From Candidatus Marinamargulisbacteria bacterium (GTDB taxonomy: Bacteria; Margulisbacteria; Marinamargulisbacteria; UBA817), in contig JALQXX010000002.1 of assembly GCA_023262965.1 (NCBI GenBank), positions 1 through 64,000 of the forward strand: a stretch of DNA of 64,000 nt, read 5' to 3'. This document shows, in pieces, positions 36,077 to 43,804 of this stretch. Every line of letters begins with the position of its first letter. Within the stretch, counting starts at the first letter, position 1. The position numbers and the translations under genes were made by a program. Under the pieces are notes generated by a model. That model worked only from the letters and a program-made list of their open reading frames with translations. It made no database searches and had not been told where the DNA came from.

Positions 36077-37132
36077 TTAATTGGAAAATATGGCCTTAGA
36101 TACCGCTTCGTAGGTGGCTTCAACCACAATCGGGGTTGTGGAAACAGAAATGGCATGATCGGGATCTTTGAGGCCATGACCGGTGATGATCGAAACAATG
36201 GTATCGTCTTTTGTAAAGGTGTAGCGTTTTGCGGCCTCAATCACCCCGGCAATGGCCACGGCACAGGCCGGTTCACAAAAAACACCATCTTTTTGGGCCA
36301 GTTGTTGCTGAAACTGGGTGATGGTGGCATCGGATACCATGCCAATAAATCCGCCCGACTCATCGCGGGCCGCTTCGGCGGTTTTCCAACTGGCGGGATT
36401 GCCAATACGAATGGCCGTAGCAATGGTTTCGGGGTCGGGAATCACGTGCCCGCGCACAATAGGGGCGGCTCCTTCCGCTTGAAATCCAATCATTTTGGGC
36501 CGTTTGGTGGCTTTTCCGGCATTGTAAAATTCGGTATAGCCTTTCCAATAGGCGGTAATGTTTCCGGCATTGCCAACCGGCATGACATGGTAATCGGGTG
36601 CGTCCGATAACTGGTCAATAATTTCAAATGCGCCGGTTTTTTGCCCTTCAATGCGGTAAGGGTTGACCGAATTAACCAAGGCAATGGGTTCTTTTTCGGC
36701 AATATCACGCACAATTTGTAGAGCCAAGTCAAAATTGCCATCAATTTGAATAACAGTGGCACCGTGCATCATGGCTTGGGAGAGTTTTCCCAAGGCAATC
36801 TTTCCTTTTGGAATGAGTACCACGCACCCCATGCCGGCTTTGGCAGCGTAAGCGGCTGCTGACGCGGAGGTGTTTCCGGTCGAGGCACAAATAACACGGG
36901 TCATCCCGGCTTCTTTGGCCTTGGTAACCGCCATGCACATCCCGCGGTCTTTGAAAGATCCGGTGGGGTTTAGCCCCTCAAATTTAACATACCATTTGGC
37001 CGGAATGCCCCAGTGGGCGGCCATGTTTTGAATGGGAATTAGGGGGGTATTGCCTTCGTGTAATGACACAATCGGCGTGGTGTCCGATACCGGCAAATAC
37101 GGTTTGTATGCGTTAATTAATCCAGTCCACAT
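36077..37132 (-). CDS. thrC: Threonine synthase
   Basis: A PLP enzyme converting O-phosphohomoserine to threonine. The 351-residue protein is the short (class 1b) type. It has LHEGNTPLI near 25, the PLP lysine K61 in NPTGSFKDRG, ASTGNTSASAAAYAAKAG as the phosphate/serine-rich loop, and MPVGNAGNITAYWKG in the second domain. The gene begins five bases after cvpA and ends six bases before tamB, so it belongs to the Lrp-headed operon. Homoserine kinase and dehydrogenase are not in the window. Confidence 0.95.
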   Translation of the reverse strand: MWTGLINAYKPYLPVSDTTPIVSLHEGNTPLIPIQNMAAHWGIPAKWYVKFEGLNPTGSFKDRGMCMAVTKAKEAGMTRVICASTGNTSASAAAYAAKAGMGCVVLIPKGKIALGKLSQAMMHGATVIQIDGNFDLALQIVRDIAEKEPIALVNSVNPYRIEGQKTGAFEIIDQLSDAPDYHVMPVGNAGNITAYWKGYTEFYNAGKATKRPKMIGFQAEGAAPIVRGHVIPDPETIATAIRIGNPASWKTAEAARDESGGFIGMVSDATITQFQQQLAQKDGVFCEPACAVAIAGVIEAAKRYTFTKDDTIVSIITGHGLKDPDHAISVSTTPIVVEATYEAVSKAIFSN

Positions 37133-37137
37133 ATGTT

Positions 37138-37665
37138 TTAATCACCTCGTATTAGATTATACCGAAAATCCTCCCCAATACCATAGGGGGATAATAATGA
37201 TGTTGAATCCGTCCATGCAATAATCCGGGATCCCCAATTCACCAATGGTTGGGTTAAGGGACTAATCAGGGTGGGTAAAAAATGCCCTAAAACGGTTAGA
37301 ATCACACTCGCTAACGCAATGGATTTGCCACCATTTACCAGGCCGCCCAACCCGCGCATAACCCATCCGCTACCCAGGCTGTCCGTTAAACGGGTTAAGC
37401 CCCAGGCCGCCAATCGAATGCCGATGTAGCCCGATACCCAAACCCCAGAGAATACGATAGCCGGCGGCCAGTCATGAATGGGGAGCCCTCCGTGGGTGGC
37501 CAAAAAGGGCCCGACATGCGGGGTTAAGGACCGGGCCACAAAAAACGATCCATAAATGCCAAATAGGCTAATAAGCACATTAAATAGGCCGTGGCGAAGC
37601 CCTGCAATCAGGGAATACGCTATGTAAGCAATCACAATACTATCAACAATAACCGCGTTATCCAT
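37138..37665 (-). CDS. CvpA family membrane protein
   Basis: A ~175-residue integral membrane protein with four predicted helices (about 5-25, 28-45, 63-85, 105-130). It matches the CvpA layout: an N-terminal DSIVIAYIAYSLIAGLRHGL segment, then GIYGSFFVARSL and a glycine-rich GLGGLVNGGKSIALASVIL third region. CvpA proteins are linked to colicin V production and envelope stability, but their molecular role is unsettled. The ATG at 37665 overlaps the aminotransferase 3' end by eight bases; another ATG at 37677 is also possible. Confidence 0.8.
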   Translation of the reverse strand: MDNAVIVDSIVIAYIAYSLIAGLRHGLFNVLISLFGIYGSFFVARSLTPHVGPFLATHGGLPIHDWPPAIVFSGVWVSGYIGIRLAAWGLTRLTDSLGSGWVMRGLGGLVNGGKSIALASVILTVLGHFLPTLISPLTQPLVNWGSRIIAWTDSTSLLSPYGIGEDFRYNLIRGD

Positions 37666-38806
37666 GATCCCGTACAAAATCCGCTATTTTAGCGCAGGCC
37701 TGTTTGAGTTGGTTCATATCGGTTGCAACACAGGATCGAATATACCCCTCACCACCCGCACCAAATACATGGCCCGGCACAATGGCGACGTTTTGTTCGG
37801 CCAATAGGGTTTCGGCGAAGGTCATGGCGTCCATTCCCAGGGATTGAATGGATGAAAAGCAGTAGAGTCCCCCGTCGGGCATGGCGGTGGGGAGGCCCAG
37901 TTCCGTCATGGTGTGACTAAAATACTGAGCGCGTTGCTTGTAGGATTGACGCATCCGCGCAACATCCGCATCGGCCGACTCACACGCATCAATGGCGGCA
38001 TATTGCGCAATTGTTGGGGCACACAGGGCGGCATACTGGTGGATTTTATTGGCCATGTCAATAATTGGCTCTGGCGCGATCATATACCCCAAGCGCCATC
38101 CGGTCATGGCATGGGATTTTGAAAATCCGTTCAAATAAATCACCCGATCCCGAACCGATGGAATGGCCGCAATGCTGCTGCCAGGGCTAAAACGCAGATC
38201 CGCGTAAATATCATCCGATACAATCAGCAGATCATGCGTAATCGCCAATTGGGCAATCGCTTGTAATTCCGCTTCCGGAATACTGCGCCCCGTGGGGTTG
38301 TTGGGCGAACACAGCACAATGAGCTTGGTTTTTGGCGTGATCGCCGCTTCAATCGCGGCGGCGGTTACGGTAAACGCCGTTTGGGAGGTATCAATCGATG
38401 TCACCACCCCCCCGCACAATTCAATGAGCGGACGGTAACACACATAAATGGGCTCGGGTAAAATAACGGCATCGTCGGGGTCGATTAAGGTGCGCATCAG
38501 AATATCCACTGCCTCAGAAACGCCCGATGTAATCAAACACTCCTGCGGTGTGGCGGTCACATTAAAATGCCGCGCTACATACGCGCAAATGGCCGTTCGC
38601 AACGCCAAAAGCCCCTTATTAGCGGTATAGGTTGTGGCCCCTTTTTGAATGCGGTAGATGGCCTCATCGCGAATCGTCCAGGGGGTTAAAAAATCCGGTT
38701 CCCCCACCCCCAAGGATATGATGTCGTTGGCGGCCATTACCAAATCAAAAAACCGGCGAATACCGGAGGGGGGTATTTGCTGAACCCGTTTGGAAAAAAT
38801 GGTCAT
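37658..38806 (-). CDS. Class I PLP aminotransferase (aromatic/PatA-like)
   Basis: A 382-residue fold-type I aminotransferase: LGVGEPDFLTPW near the N-terminus, CSPNNPTGRSIP, SDDIYADLRF (Asp binding the PLP pyridine nitrogen) and the PLP lysine K230 in NGFSKSHAMTGWRLGY. FSSIQSLGMDAMTFAETLL near the C-terminus is typical of the PatA/AatA-like subgroup that handles aromatic, branched or aspartate-type substrates. It differs clearly from the aminotransferase at 7433. Its start overlaps the Lrp regulator's stop by four bases, so the regulator probably controls it. Confidence 0.88.
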   Translation of the reverse strand: MTIFSKRVQQIPPSGIRRFFDLVMAANDIISLGVGEPDFLTPWTIRDEAIYRIQKGATTYTANKGLLALRTAICAYVARHFNVTATPQECLITSGVSEAVDILMRTLIDPDDAVILPEPIYVCYRPLIELCGGVVTSIDTSQTAFTVTAAAIEAAITPKTKLIVLCSPNNPTGRSIPEAELQAIAQLAITHDLLIVSDDIYADLRFSPGSSIAAIPSVRDRVIYLNGFSKSHAMTGWRLGYMIAPEPIIDMANKIHQYAALCAPTIAQYAAIDACESADADVARMRQSYKQRAQYFSHTMTELGLPTAMPDGGLYCFSSIQSLGMDAMTFAETLLAEQNVAIVPGHVFGAGGEGYIRSCVATDMNQLKQACAKIADFVRDHG

Positions 38807-39294
38807 GGGATTAATGGAACCCGATCCGCAACGTCGGGCTTGCCCATTACAACGCCGTGCTCTTTGTAGGCTTTAAAAATAAAGTGTGTGGTGGTGGATA
38901 CCACATTTTCGATGGTGGCTAATTTATCGAACACAAAATGCGCAATATCACGATGGTCCTTACCCGAAACAACCACTAAAAAATCGTATTTTCCCGACAC
39001 CAAGTAATGGGACACCACATTGGGGTAGCGGTGAATGGTTTGGGCAATGGCATCATATCCGGTGTCTTTTTCGGGTCGAATGGATAGTTCCACCAAGGCC
39101 TTAACGGGGGTGCCGTCAATTAAATCCTCGTCAATAACCACACTGAATCGTCGAATAATACCTTGATCGAGCATGCGTTGAATGGATTCTGAAATGGCCG
39201 CTTCGCTGCGATTAAGCATTCGGGCCAAATCGGCGTTGCTGTGCCGGGAATTTTCAATCAAAATGGGTAATAATTCGGTATCAACATGTGTCAT
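38803..39294 (-). CDS. Lrp/AsnC family transcriptional regulator
   Basis: A 163-residue regulator with an N-terminal winged HTH (about 5-60, NADLARMLNRSEAAISESIQRM and GIIRRFSVVID) and a C-terminal RAM ligand domain (about 70-150, SHYLVSGKYDFLVVVSG). It probably senses an amino acid and controls the downstream aminotransferase-cvpA-thrC-tamB-tamA genes, with itself as first gene. The start fits a minus-strand TATGAT (39301-39306), six bases before the ATG, with no Shine-Dalgarno, implying a leaderless operon head. An inverted repeat about 45 bases upstream is a candidate operator. Confidence 0.9.
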   Translation of the reverse strand: MTHVDTELLPILIENSRHSNADLARMLNRSEAAISESIQRMLDQGIIRRFSVVIDEDLIDGTPVKALVELSIRPEKDTGYDAIAQTIHRYPNVVSHYLVSGKYDFLVVVSGKDHRDIAHFVFDKLATIENVVSTTTHFIFKAYKEHGVVMGKPDVADRVPLIP

Positions 39295-39300
39295 GGTGTT

Positions 39301-39306
39301 ATCATA
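39301..39306 (-). promoter_or_regulatory. -10 of the Lrp operon, leaderless type
   Basis: TATGAT on the minus strand ends six bases before the ATG at 39294. No convincing -35 is seen. A plus-strand TTGACA at 39314-39319 is present but its -10 (TAACCA, 39337-39342) is poor. Confidence 0.4.
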
Positions 39307-39335
39307 AAATGGATTGACAAAAAAAAATAGTTGTT

Positions 39336-39356
39336 TTAACCAATGATATCGGTTAA
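39336..39356. promoter_or_regulatory. Inverted repeat, candidate Lrp operator
   Basis: TTAACC (39336-39341) and GGTTAA (39351-39356) form six-base arms around a nine-base centre in which two further pairs match. The 21-base quasi-palindrome lies in the divergent gap between the Lrp gene and the porin-like gene, the usual place for autoregulation. Confidence 0.45.
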
Positions 39357-39481
39357 GCTATTGGCAAGTAACAAAGTGGTGTTACAGAAAGGAGATCGTG
39401 ATACATATTTACCATTTAGTGTGATTCAAAAAATCATAATTATATTAAAAATTATTTTTATAAATTTAAAAGGAGTAAAAA

Positions 39482-40048
39482 ATGAAAAAATCAATTTTAT
39501 TATTTGTATTGGTTGCTGTGGCAACTGTTGTTAATGCGGCCCCGCGTTTTGGTGTGATCGCAGAGCAAAATTCGGGTGTTGGTGCGTTTATTAGCGACGA
39601 TAGTTTTAATGCGCAGTTGACGTTTAATACGAATTCTGGTGATATAACTGAAAAAACAACAACCAAAGTAGGCGATGCAGATGCAACAACTAATGATCCA
39701 ACAAAAAAATCAGATCAATTGACTACCATTAAAATTGGTGGAAACTACAAAATTGCCTTGGATTCGGTTACGGCATTGACAACTGGGGTTAACTTTTTAA
39801 TGACATCAGGAGAAGACCAATATTTTGGTGATATCGACACATCCAATACATTGGCTCTTTCAGTGGGTGTTGAACGCGCACTATCATCTAACTTGGTTTT
39901 AACCGCTCAAACCGATGTTTTTTCAACGACAACAAAGAAGTATATAATGTCAACCACTGACGACACTAGAAAAACTGATATTGTTACAGAAGATACCTCT
40001 ACTGCGGTTTTCAACAACACACGTATTGGTGTAGCGTACTTATTCTAG
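39482..40048 (+). CDS. Small secreted/outer-membrane beta-barrel-like protein
   Basis: A 188-residue protein with a clear signal peptide (MKKSILLFVLVAVATVVNAAP, about 1-19). The mature part is Thr/Asp/Ser-rich with amphipathic strands (TTIKIGGNYKIAL, LALSVGVERALSSNLVLTAQTDVF) and ends TRIGVAYLF with a C-terminal Phe, a typical outer-membrane barrel end. No family recognised. A strong ribosome site AAAGGAG six bases upstream and a clear terminator after the gene suggest a well-expressed single-gene unit. Wording of the codons is AT-richer than its neighbours. Confidence 0.7.
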   Translation: MKKSILLFVLVAVATVVNAAPRFGVIAEQNSGVGAFISDDSFNAQLTFNTNSGDITEKTTTKVGDADATTNDPTKKSDQLTTIKIGGNYKIALDSVTALTTGVNFLMTSGEDQYFGDIDTSNTLALSVGVERALSSNLVLTAQTDVFSTTTKKYIMSTTDDTRKTDIVTEDTSTAVFNNTRIGVAYLF

Positions 40049-40075
40049 TTTAGTTTTAAGTAGCAATACACAGTC

Positions 40076-40107
40076 AACGGGTCGCTTCGGCGGCCCGTTC
40101 GTGTTTT
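40076..40107 (+). terminator. Intrinsic terminator with UUCG loop
   Basis: A ten-pair stem (40076-40085 with 40090-40099, one G-U pair) is closed by a TTCG tetraloop and followed by CGTGTTTT. It lies 28 bases after the stop of the porin-like gene. Confidence 0.85.
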
Positions 40108-40209
40108 AAGCGACAGGGGCGCGTTTTAGGTAAAAATCTAAGCCGGGCCACCTTATACGTGAAAAATAGCCTGGTAAACAACAGATATTTTAGGTAATAT
40201 GGGAATTGT

Positions 40210-40938
40210 ATGGTAACCCTATTCATTGTTGGTGGCGGTCGTGGTGTTGGTCGCGGGCTGGTTCAGGCTTGTTTGGATCGATACCCTTCCGTGAGGCTGT
40301 ATGTGGCGACACGCCAGCCGATGACTTTTTCAGAGACCTGTTCGCCCTATCAAACCATTGTTCCGATAGTGTGGGATCCTGAGGATCCGGCGAGTTATGG
40401 GGCCATGGTGGATACCATTCGGCAGGACCAGCAGCCATTAAATCAGGCGATTATTACGGTAGGCGCCTTACATTCATCGAATTTTTCCCCAGAAAAAACC
40501 ATTCGTCGGCTGACAGCGGCGCAGATGGCGTGGTCGTTTCAGGTCAATACCATTTACCCCAGCTTGCTTATTGCCGCAATTGCGCCTATAATGACGTCCG
40601 TTGAGCCGTCTTGTTTGGCGGTGCTTAGTGCCCGCGTTGGTAGCATAACCGATAATCAACTGGGTGGCTGGTACAGTTATCGCGCGGCAAAAGCCGCATT
40701 GAATATGGTGATTAAAACCGCTGCCATTGAGTATTCCCGGACCGTGCCATCCCTAACCCTGTTGGGGATTCATCCTGGCACGGTGGATACCGATTTATCC
40801 AAACCGTTTCAAAAAAATAGCCATCATACCCTGTTCACTCCTGTTGAATCGGCGAACCATATTTTGGATGTTATGCGGGACCGATTGGGGGAATCCGGTG
40901 GGGTGTTTGATTGGAAGGGGGAACGTGTTCCTGCGTAA
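40210..40938 (+). CDS. Short-chain dehydrogenase/reductase, C-factor-like
   Basis: A 242-residue classical-type SDR. The cofactor loop is GGGRGVGRG near the N-terminus (TGxxxGxG variant), the strand-4 motif is IITVGALHSS, the catalytic Ser is in VLSARVGSI, and YSYRAAKAALN carries the Tyr and Lys of YxxxK. The C-terminal HPGTVDTDLSKPF is typical of the CsgA/C-factor and YciK-like group. Substrate unknown. It is followed after three bases by a second, extended SDR-type gene on the same strand, and the two are probably co-transcribed. A TAATAT nine bases before the ATG may be its -10. Confidence 0.82.
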   Translation: MVTLFIVGGGRGVGRGLVQACLDRYPSVRLYVATRQPMTFSETCSPYQTIVPIVWDPEDPASYGAMVDTIRQDQQPLNQAIITVGALHSSNFSPEKTIRRLTAAQMAWSFQVNTIYPSLLIAAIAPIMTSVEPSCLAVLSARVGSITDNQLGGWYSYRAAKAALNMVIKTAAIEYSRTVPSLTLLGIHPGTVDTDLSKPFQKNSHHTLFTPVESANHILDVMRDRLGESGGVFDWKGERVPA

Positions 40939-40941
40939 GGT

Positions 40942-42402
40942 ATGATGGGGCAGCATGTATTGGTTACGGGGGCAACCGGATACATTGGCAAGCGACTGAT
41001 CCCCGTATTAATTGAGCAGGGGGTTACCGTCACTTGCCTTATTCGAAATAAGCAGCGTTGCGGCTATTTTGAAGCGATGGGGGCGCAGGTTATTGTGGGG
41101 GATTTATTGTCTGAAGCCGAGGCCCCGGTTTTGCCGCCCACCATTACGCATGCGTATTTTTTGGTGCATGCCATGAGTGATTATGTGCAAAATCTGCATG
41201 ATTTTGAGGCGCAATTGGCGCATTGTTTTGTGGCAATGGTATCTAAAACGGCGTGTCGTCAGATTATTTATTTGAGTGGTTTGTGCAATTTTTCGCCGCT
41301 ATCACCCCATTTAAAATCGCGTATGAATGTTGAAACCATTCTGCAGGCGAGTGGGATACCAACAACGGTGTTGCGCGCTAGTATTATTATTGGATCGGGG
41401 TCGGCATCCTTTGAAATTATTCGGGATCTGATTGAAAAATTGCCGATTATGATAGCGCCTAAATGGATTGTTAATCGGTGCCAGCCCATTTCAGTGCATA
41501 CGGTGGTGAGACTCTTAATTGCGGTTCAGGATCACCCCGAGTGTTTAAATGATTGTTTTGATGTGGGTGGGCCGGATGTCTTGACCTTTAAAGCGATGAT
41601 GGCCCAATATGCGGCGTTTCGGGGCTTAAATCGGTATATTTTGTCGGTGCCCGTTTTGACGTTACGGTTGTCGTCCTTATGGTTGTGTTTGGTTGCCAGC
41701 ACCAATTTCTCATTGTCCCGGTATTTGGTAGACAGTATGCAATGCGATAGTGTGTGTGCGGATAATCGCATACAATCGATTTTTCCCGAAATACGCCAAA
41801 TATCCTATGCGGAATCCTTGGCCCGTGCCTTTACCCGTATTGAGGAAAATATGGTGGTGTCCAGTTGGAAAGATTCCTGGCACATTACCAAAAAAAAGCC
41901 ATTGGATGTGTATATGCAGGTGCCGGAATATGGGTGCTTAACCGATATTCAGCGTGTCCCCGTATCGGATGTCGACGCCAGTTTGGAATCGTTTTGGTGT
42001 ATTGGGGGGGCGAATGGCTGGTATTACGCCACATGGTTATGGTCTATTCGGGGATTATTGGATAAGTGTATTGGTGGGGTGGGGCTTCGGCGTGGGCGTA
42101 CGCACCCCACCATGATTCATAATGGGGACGCCTTGGATTTTTGGCGTGTGATTGTGGCCAATAAAGCGGATAAGCGGTTGTTGTTGTATGCCGAAATGAA
42201 ATTGCCGGGACAGGCTTGGATGGAGTGGCGGATTGTTCCCGAGGGCGAGGGGTATGTCTTGGAGCAGGTGGCGACATTTCGCCCGAATGGCTTAATGGGG
42301 CGGCTGTATTGGTACGCACTCATTGTTCCGCATACCTATATTTTTAAGGGGTTGGCGCGCAAAATTGCGGCGGGTTATCAACCCGTATTGGACAATTTTT
42401 AG
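40942..42402 (+). CDS. NAD(P)-binding atypical SDR with DUF2867 domain
   Basis: A 486-residue protein in two parts. Residues 1-~290 form an atypical SDR/NmrA-like Rossmann domain (VLVTGATGYIGKRL, AQVIVGDLL, IIYLSGLCNF, TVLRASIIIGSGSASFEII, SVHTVVRLL). Residues ~330-480 match the DUF2867 domain (SFWCIGGANGWYYATWLWSIRGLLDK and the ending YWYALIVPHTYIFKGLARKIA). This two-domain arrangement is found in many bacteria with unknown substrate. The family is often annotated as a nucleoside-diphosphate-sugar epimerase-like protein, which should not be taken as function. It converges on folA, with a run of eight C between the stops. Confidence 0.8.
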   Translation: MMGQHVLVTGATGYIGKRLIPVLIEQGVTVTCLIRNKQRCGYFEAMGAQVIVGDLLSEAEAPVLPPTITHAYFLVHAMSDYVQNLHDFEAQLAHCFVAMVSKTACRQIIYLSGLCNFSPLSPHLKSRMNVETILQASGIPTTVLRASIIIGSGSASFEIIRDLIEKLPIMIAPKWIVNRCQPISVHTVVRLLIAVQDHPECLNDCFDVGGPDVLTFKAMMAQYAAFRGLNRYILSVPVLTLRLSSLWLCLVASTNFSLSRYLVDSMQCDSVCADNRIQSIFPEIRQISYAESLARAFTRIEENMVVSSWKDSWHITKKKPLDVYMQVPEYGCLTDIQRVPVSDVDASLESFWCIGGANGWYYATWLWSIRGLLDKCIGGVGLRRGRTHPTMIHNGDALDFWRVIVANKADKRLLLYAEMKLPGQAWMEWRIVPEGEGYVLEQVATFRPNGLMGRLYWYALIVPHTYIFKGLARKIAAGYQPVLDNF

Positions 42403-42411
42403 ACCCCCCCC

Positions 42412-42921
42412 TTAGTGCGTAAATTCAAAAAAAGCGCAGTTGACACAAGGCCCTACCCAAATATTTGAGGCATACCGGCAGACCAAGTGGCTGTAATCCG
42501 CAAAAACGGTATCGCAATCAAATCGATCAAAGATTTTGGTCACGTAGACCCGGCCCAAACGGGGGTGAGCTAAGGCCGTTTTGTATAATTGCGCTCCTCC
42601 AATAACAAATAATCGGCCATTTAAGGGCGGGTTGGCAAGGGCGGCATCAAGGTCGCTCACAACCCGGGACCCCTCAATATGGGTAAGGGATTGCGACACC
42701 ACCACATTCTCTCGGTTAGGTAGGGGGCGGTAGTTGGGTGGTAGCGATTCCCAGGTGCGTCGCCCCATAATGACGCGATTTTGACCAGGGCCTTGGGTTG
42801 TTACTTGCTTAAAATGACGCATGTCAGCGGGGCAGGTCCAGGGCAACGCGTTGTTTTTGCCAATGCCCCGATTCAGATCGTGGGCGACAATTATATCAAA
42901 TGAGGGGGGATTCGTGGGCAT
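42412..42921 (-). CDS. folA: Dihydrofolate reductase
   Basis: Regenerates tetrahydrofolate after thymidylate synthesis. The 169-residue protein shows IVAHDLNRGIGKNNALPWTCPADMRHFK (substrate Asp and the Met20-type loop; shown in two parts in the family as GIGKNNALPW and DMRHFK), VIMGRRTWESLP, NVVVSQS and FVIGGAQLY. It starts two bases after thyA and is clearly in one operon with it. The C-terminus is shortened and ends CAFFEFTH. Confidence 0.95.
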   Translation of the reverse strand: MPTNPPSFDIIVAHDLNRGIGKNNALPWTCPADMRHFKQVTTQGPGQNRVIMGRRTWESLPPNYRPLPNRENVVVSQSLTHIEGSRVVSDLDAALANPPLNGRLFVIGGAQLYKTALAHPRLGRVYVTKIFDRFDCDTVFADYSHLVCRYASNIWVGPCVNCAFFEFTH

Positions 42922-42923
42922 AA

Positions 42924-43730
42924 CTACACGGCCACTTCAAATCGAATGGGCGCATCGTGGATATAATCGCTTAATTGAATGTCCGCAGCGTCAATTGAAA
43001 AAAACGGTTTTTTGGCTATGGTAACTCGAGGGCGTGGCTTGGGTGTTCGGGTGAGTTGCTCGCGGACACCGGCCATGTGGTTCGTGTAAATATGCGCATC
43101 CCCAATGGTATGAATAAAATAGCGTGGGATTAAATTGCATTCCTGAGCCAGCATTATAAGAAGCAGCGAATAACTGGCAATATTGAAGGGCACCCCAACC
43201 GCAACATCGGCCGATCGCTGATACAATTGCAAATCCAAATGGCCTTGAGCAACATAGCATTGAAAAAACGTATGACACGGGGGGAGCGCCATTTTGGGGA
43301 TATCGGCCACGTTCCAGGCGGTGACAATGTGGCGGCGAGAGTCGGGATTGTTGCGCAGGCCATCGATTAATTGGGTCAACTGATCAATATGTGTTTTGGT
43401 GTATGTGCCGGCCTGATTTTGCGCGAAGGATTCCCAGTAGCGCCATTGATAGCCGTAAATCGGGCCCAAGTTTCCATCAGCGTCGGCCCAAGCGTCCCAT
43501 ATTCCGGTGTTTAAATGGTCGTGAATATTAGTCGCCCCGCGAATAAACCATAACAATTCGTTGACCACACTTTTGAAATAGATTTTTTTGGTGGTCACCA
43601 ATGGAAATCCCTTGCGCAAATCATACCGTGTTTGGGTCCCAAAAATGGATTGGGTACCGGTTCCCGTTCGATCGGATTTGAATTCACCATCGGTGAGTAT
43701 GGTTTGGATGAGTGCGAGATAGTCCGTCAC
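42924..43730 (-). CDS. thyA: Thymidylate synthase (ThyA type)
   Basis: Makes dTMP from dUMP using methylene-tetrahydrofolate. The 268-residue protein has [13 protein letters not shown] near the N-terminus, the ELLWFIRG segment, [11 protein letters not shown], the catalytic Cys in [26 protein letters not shown] and the final APIRFEVAV. It uses a GTG start at 43730. The promoter is TTGAAA (43762-43767), 18 bases, TAAACT (43738-43743), seven bases before the GTG, so the thyA-folA message is probably leaderless. Confidence 0.96.
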   Translation of the reverse strand: MTDYLALIQTILTDGEFKSDRTGTGTQSIFGTQTRYDLRKGFPLVTTKKIYFKSVVNELLWFIRGATNIHDHLNTGIWDAWADADGNLGPIYGYQWRYWESFAQNQAGTYTKTHIDQLTQLIDGLRNNPDSRRHIVTAWNVADIPKMALPPCHTFFQCYVAQGHLDLQLYQRSADVAVGVPFNIASYSLLLIMLAQECNLIPRYFIHTIGDAHIYTNHMAGVREQLTRTPKPRPRVTIAKKPFFSIDAADIQLSDYIHDAPIRFEVAV

Positions 43731-43737
43731 ACTACAC

Positions 43738-43797
43738 AGTTTAGCACGGTCGTATCGTTGGTTTCAAATTGACAAAATGGGTGCCGGGAACTACCCT
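43738..43797. promoter_or_regulatory. Back-to-back promoters of thyA-folA and mnmG-rsmG
   Basis: Leftward: TTGAAA (43762-43767) and TAAACT (43738-43743), 18-base spacer, seven bases to the GTG. Rightward: perfect TTGACA (43769-43774), 17 bases, TACCCT (43792-43797), seven bases to the ATG at 43805. The two -35 boxes are separated by a single base. Confidence 0.65.
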
Positions 43798-43804
43798 GAT
43801 AGTC

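Noticed and set aside
42403-42411. Run of eight C between the DUF2867-SDR gene and folA as a phase-variation tract
   Set aside because: It lies between convergent stop codons, where length changes would not alter any frame that matters.
43769-43804. ATG at 43769 as the mnmG start
   Set aside because: It lies in the -35 box of the best promoter, and the FAD domain begins at 43805.
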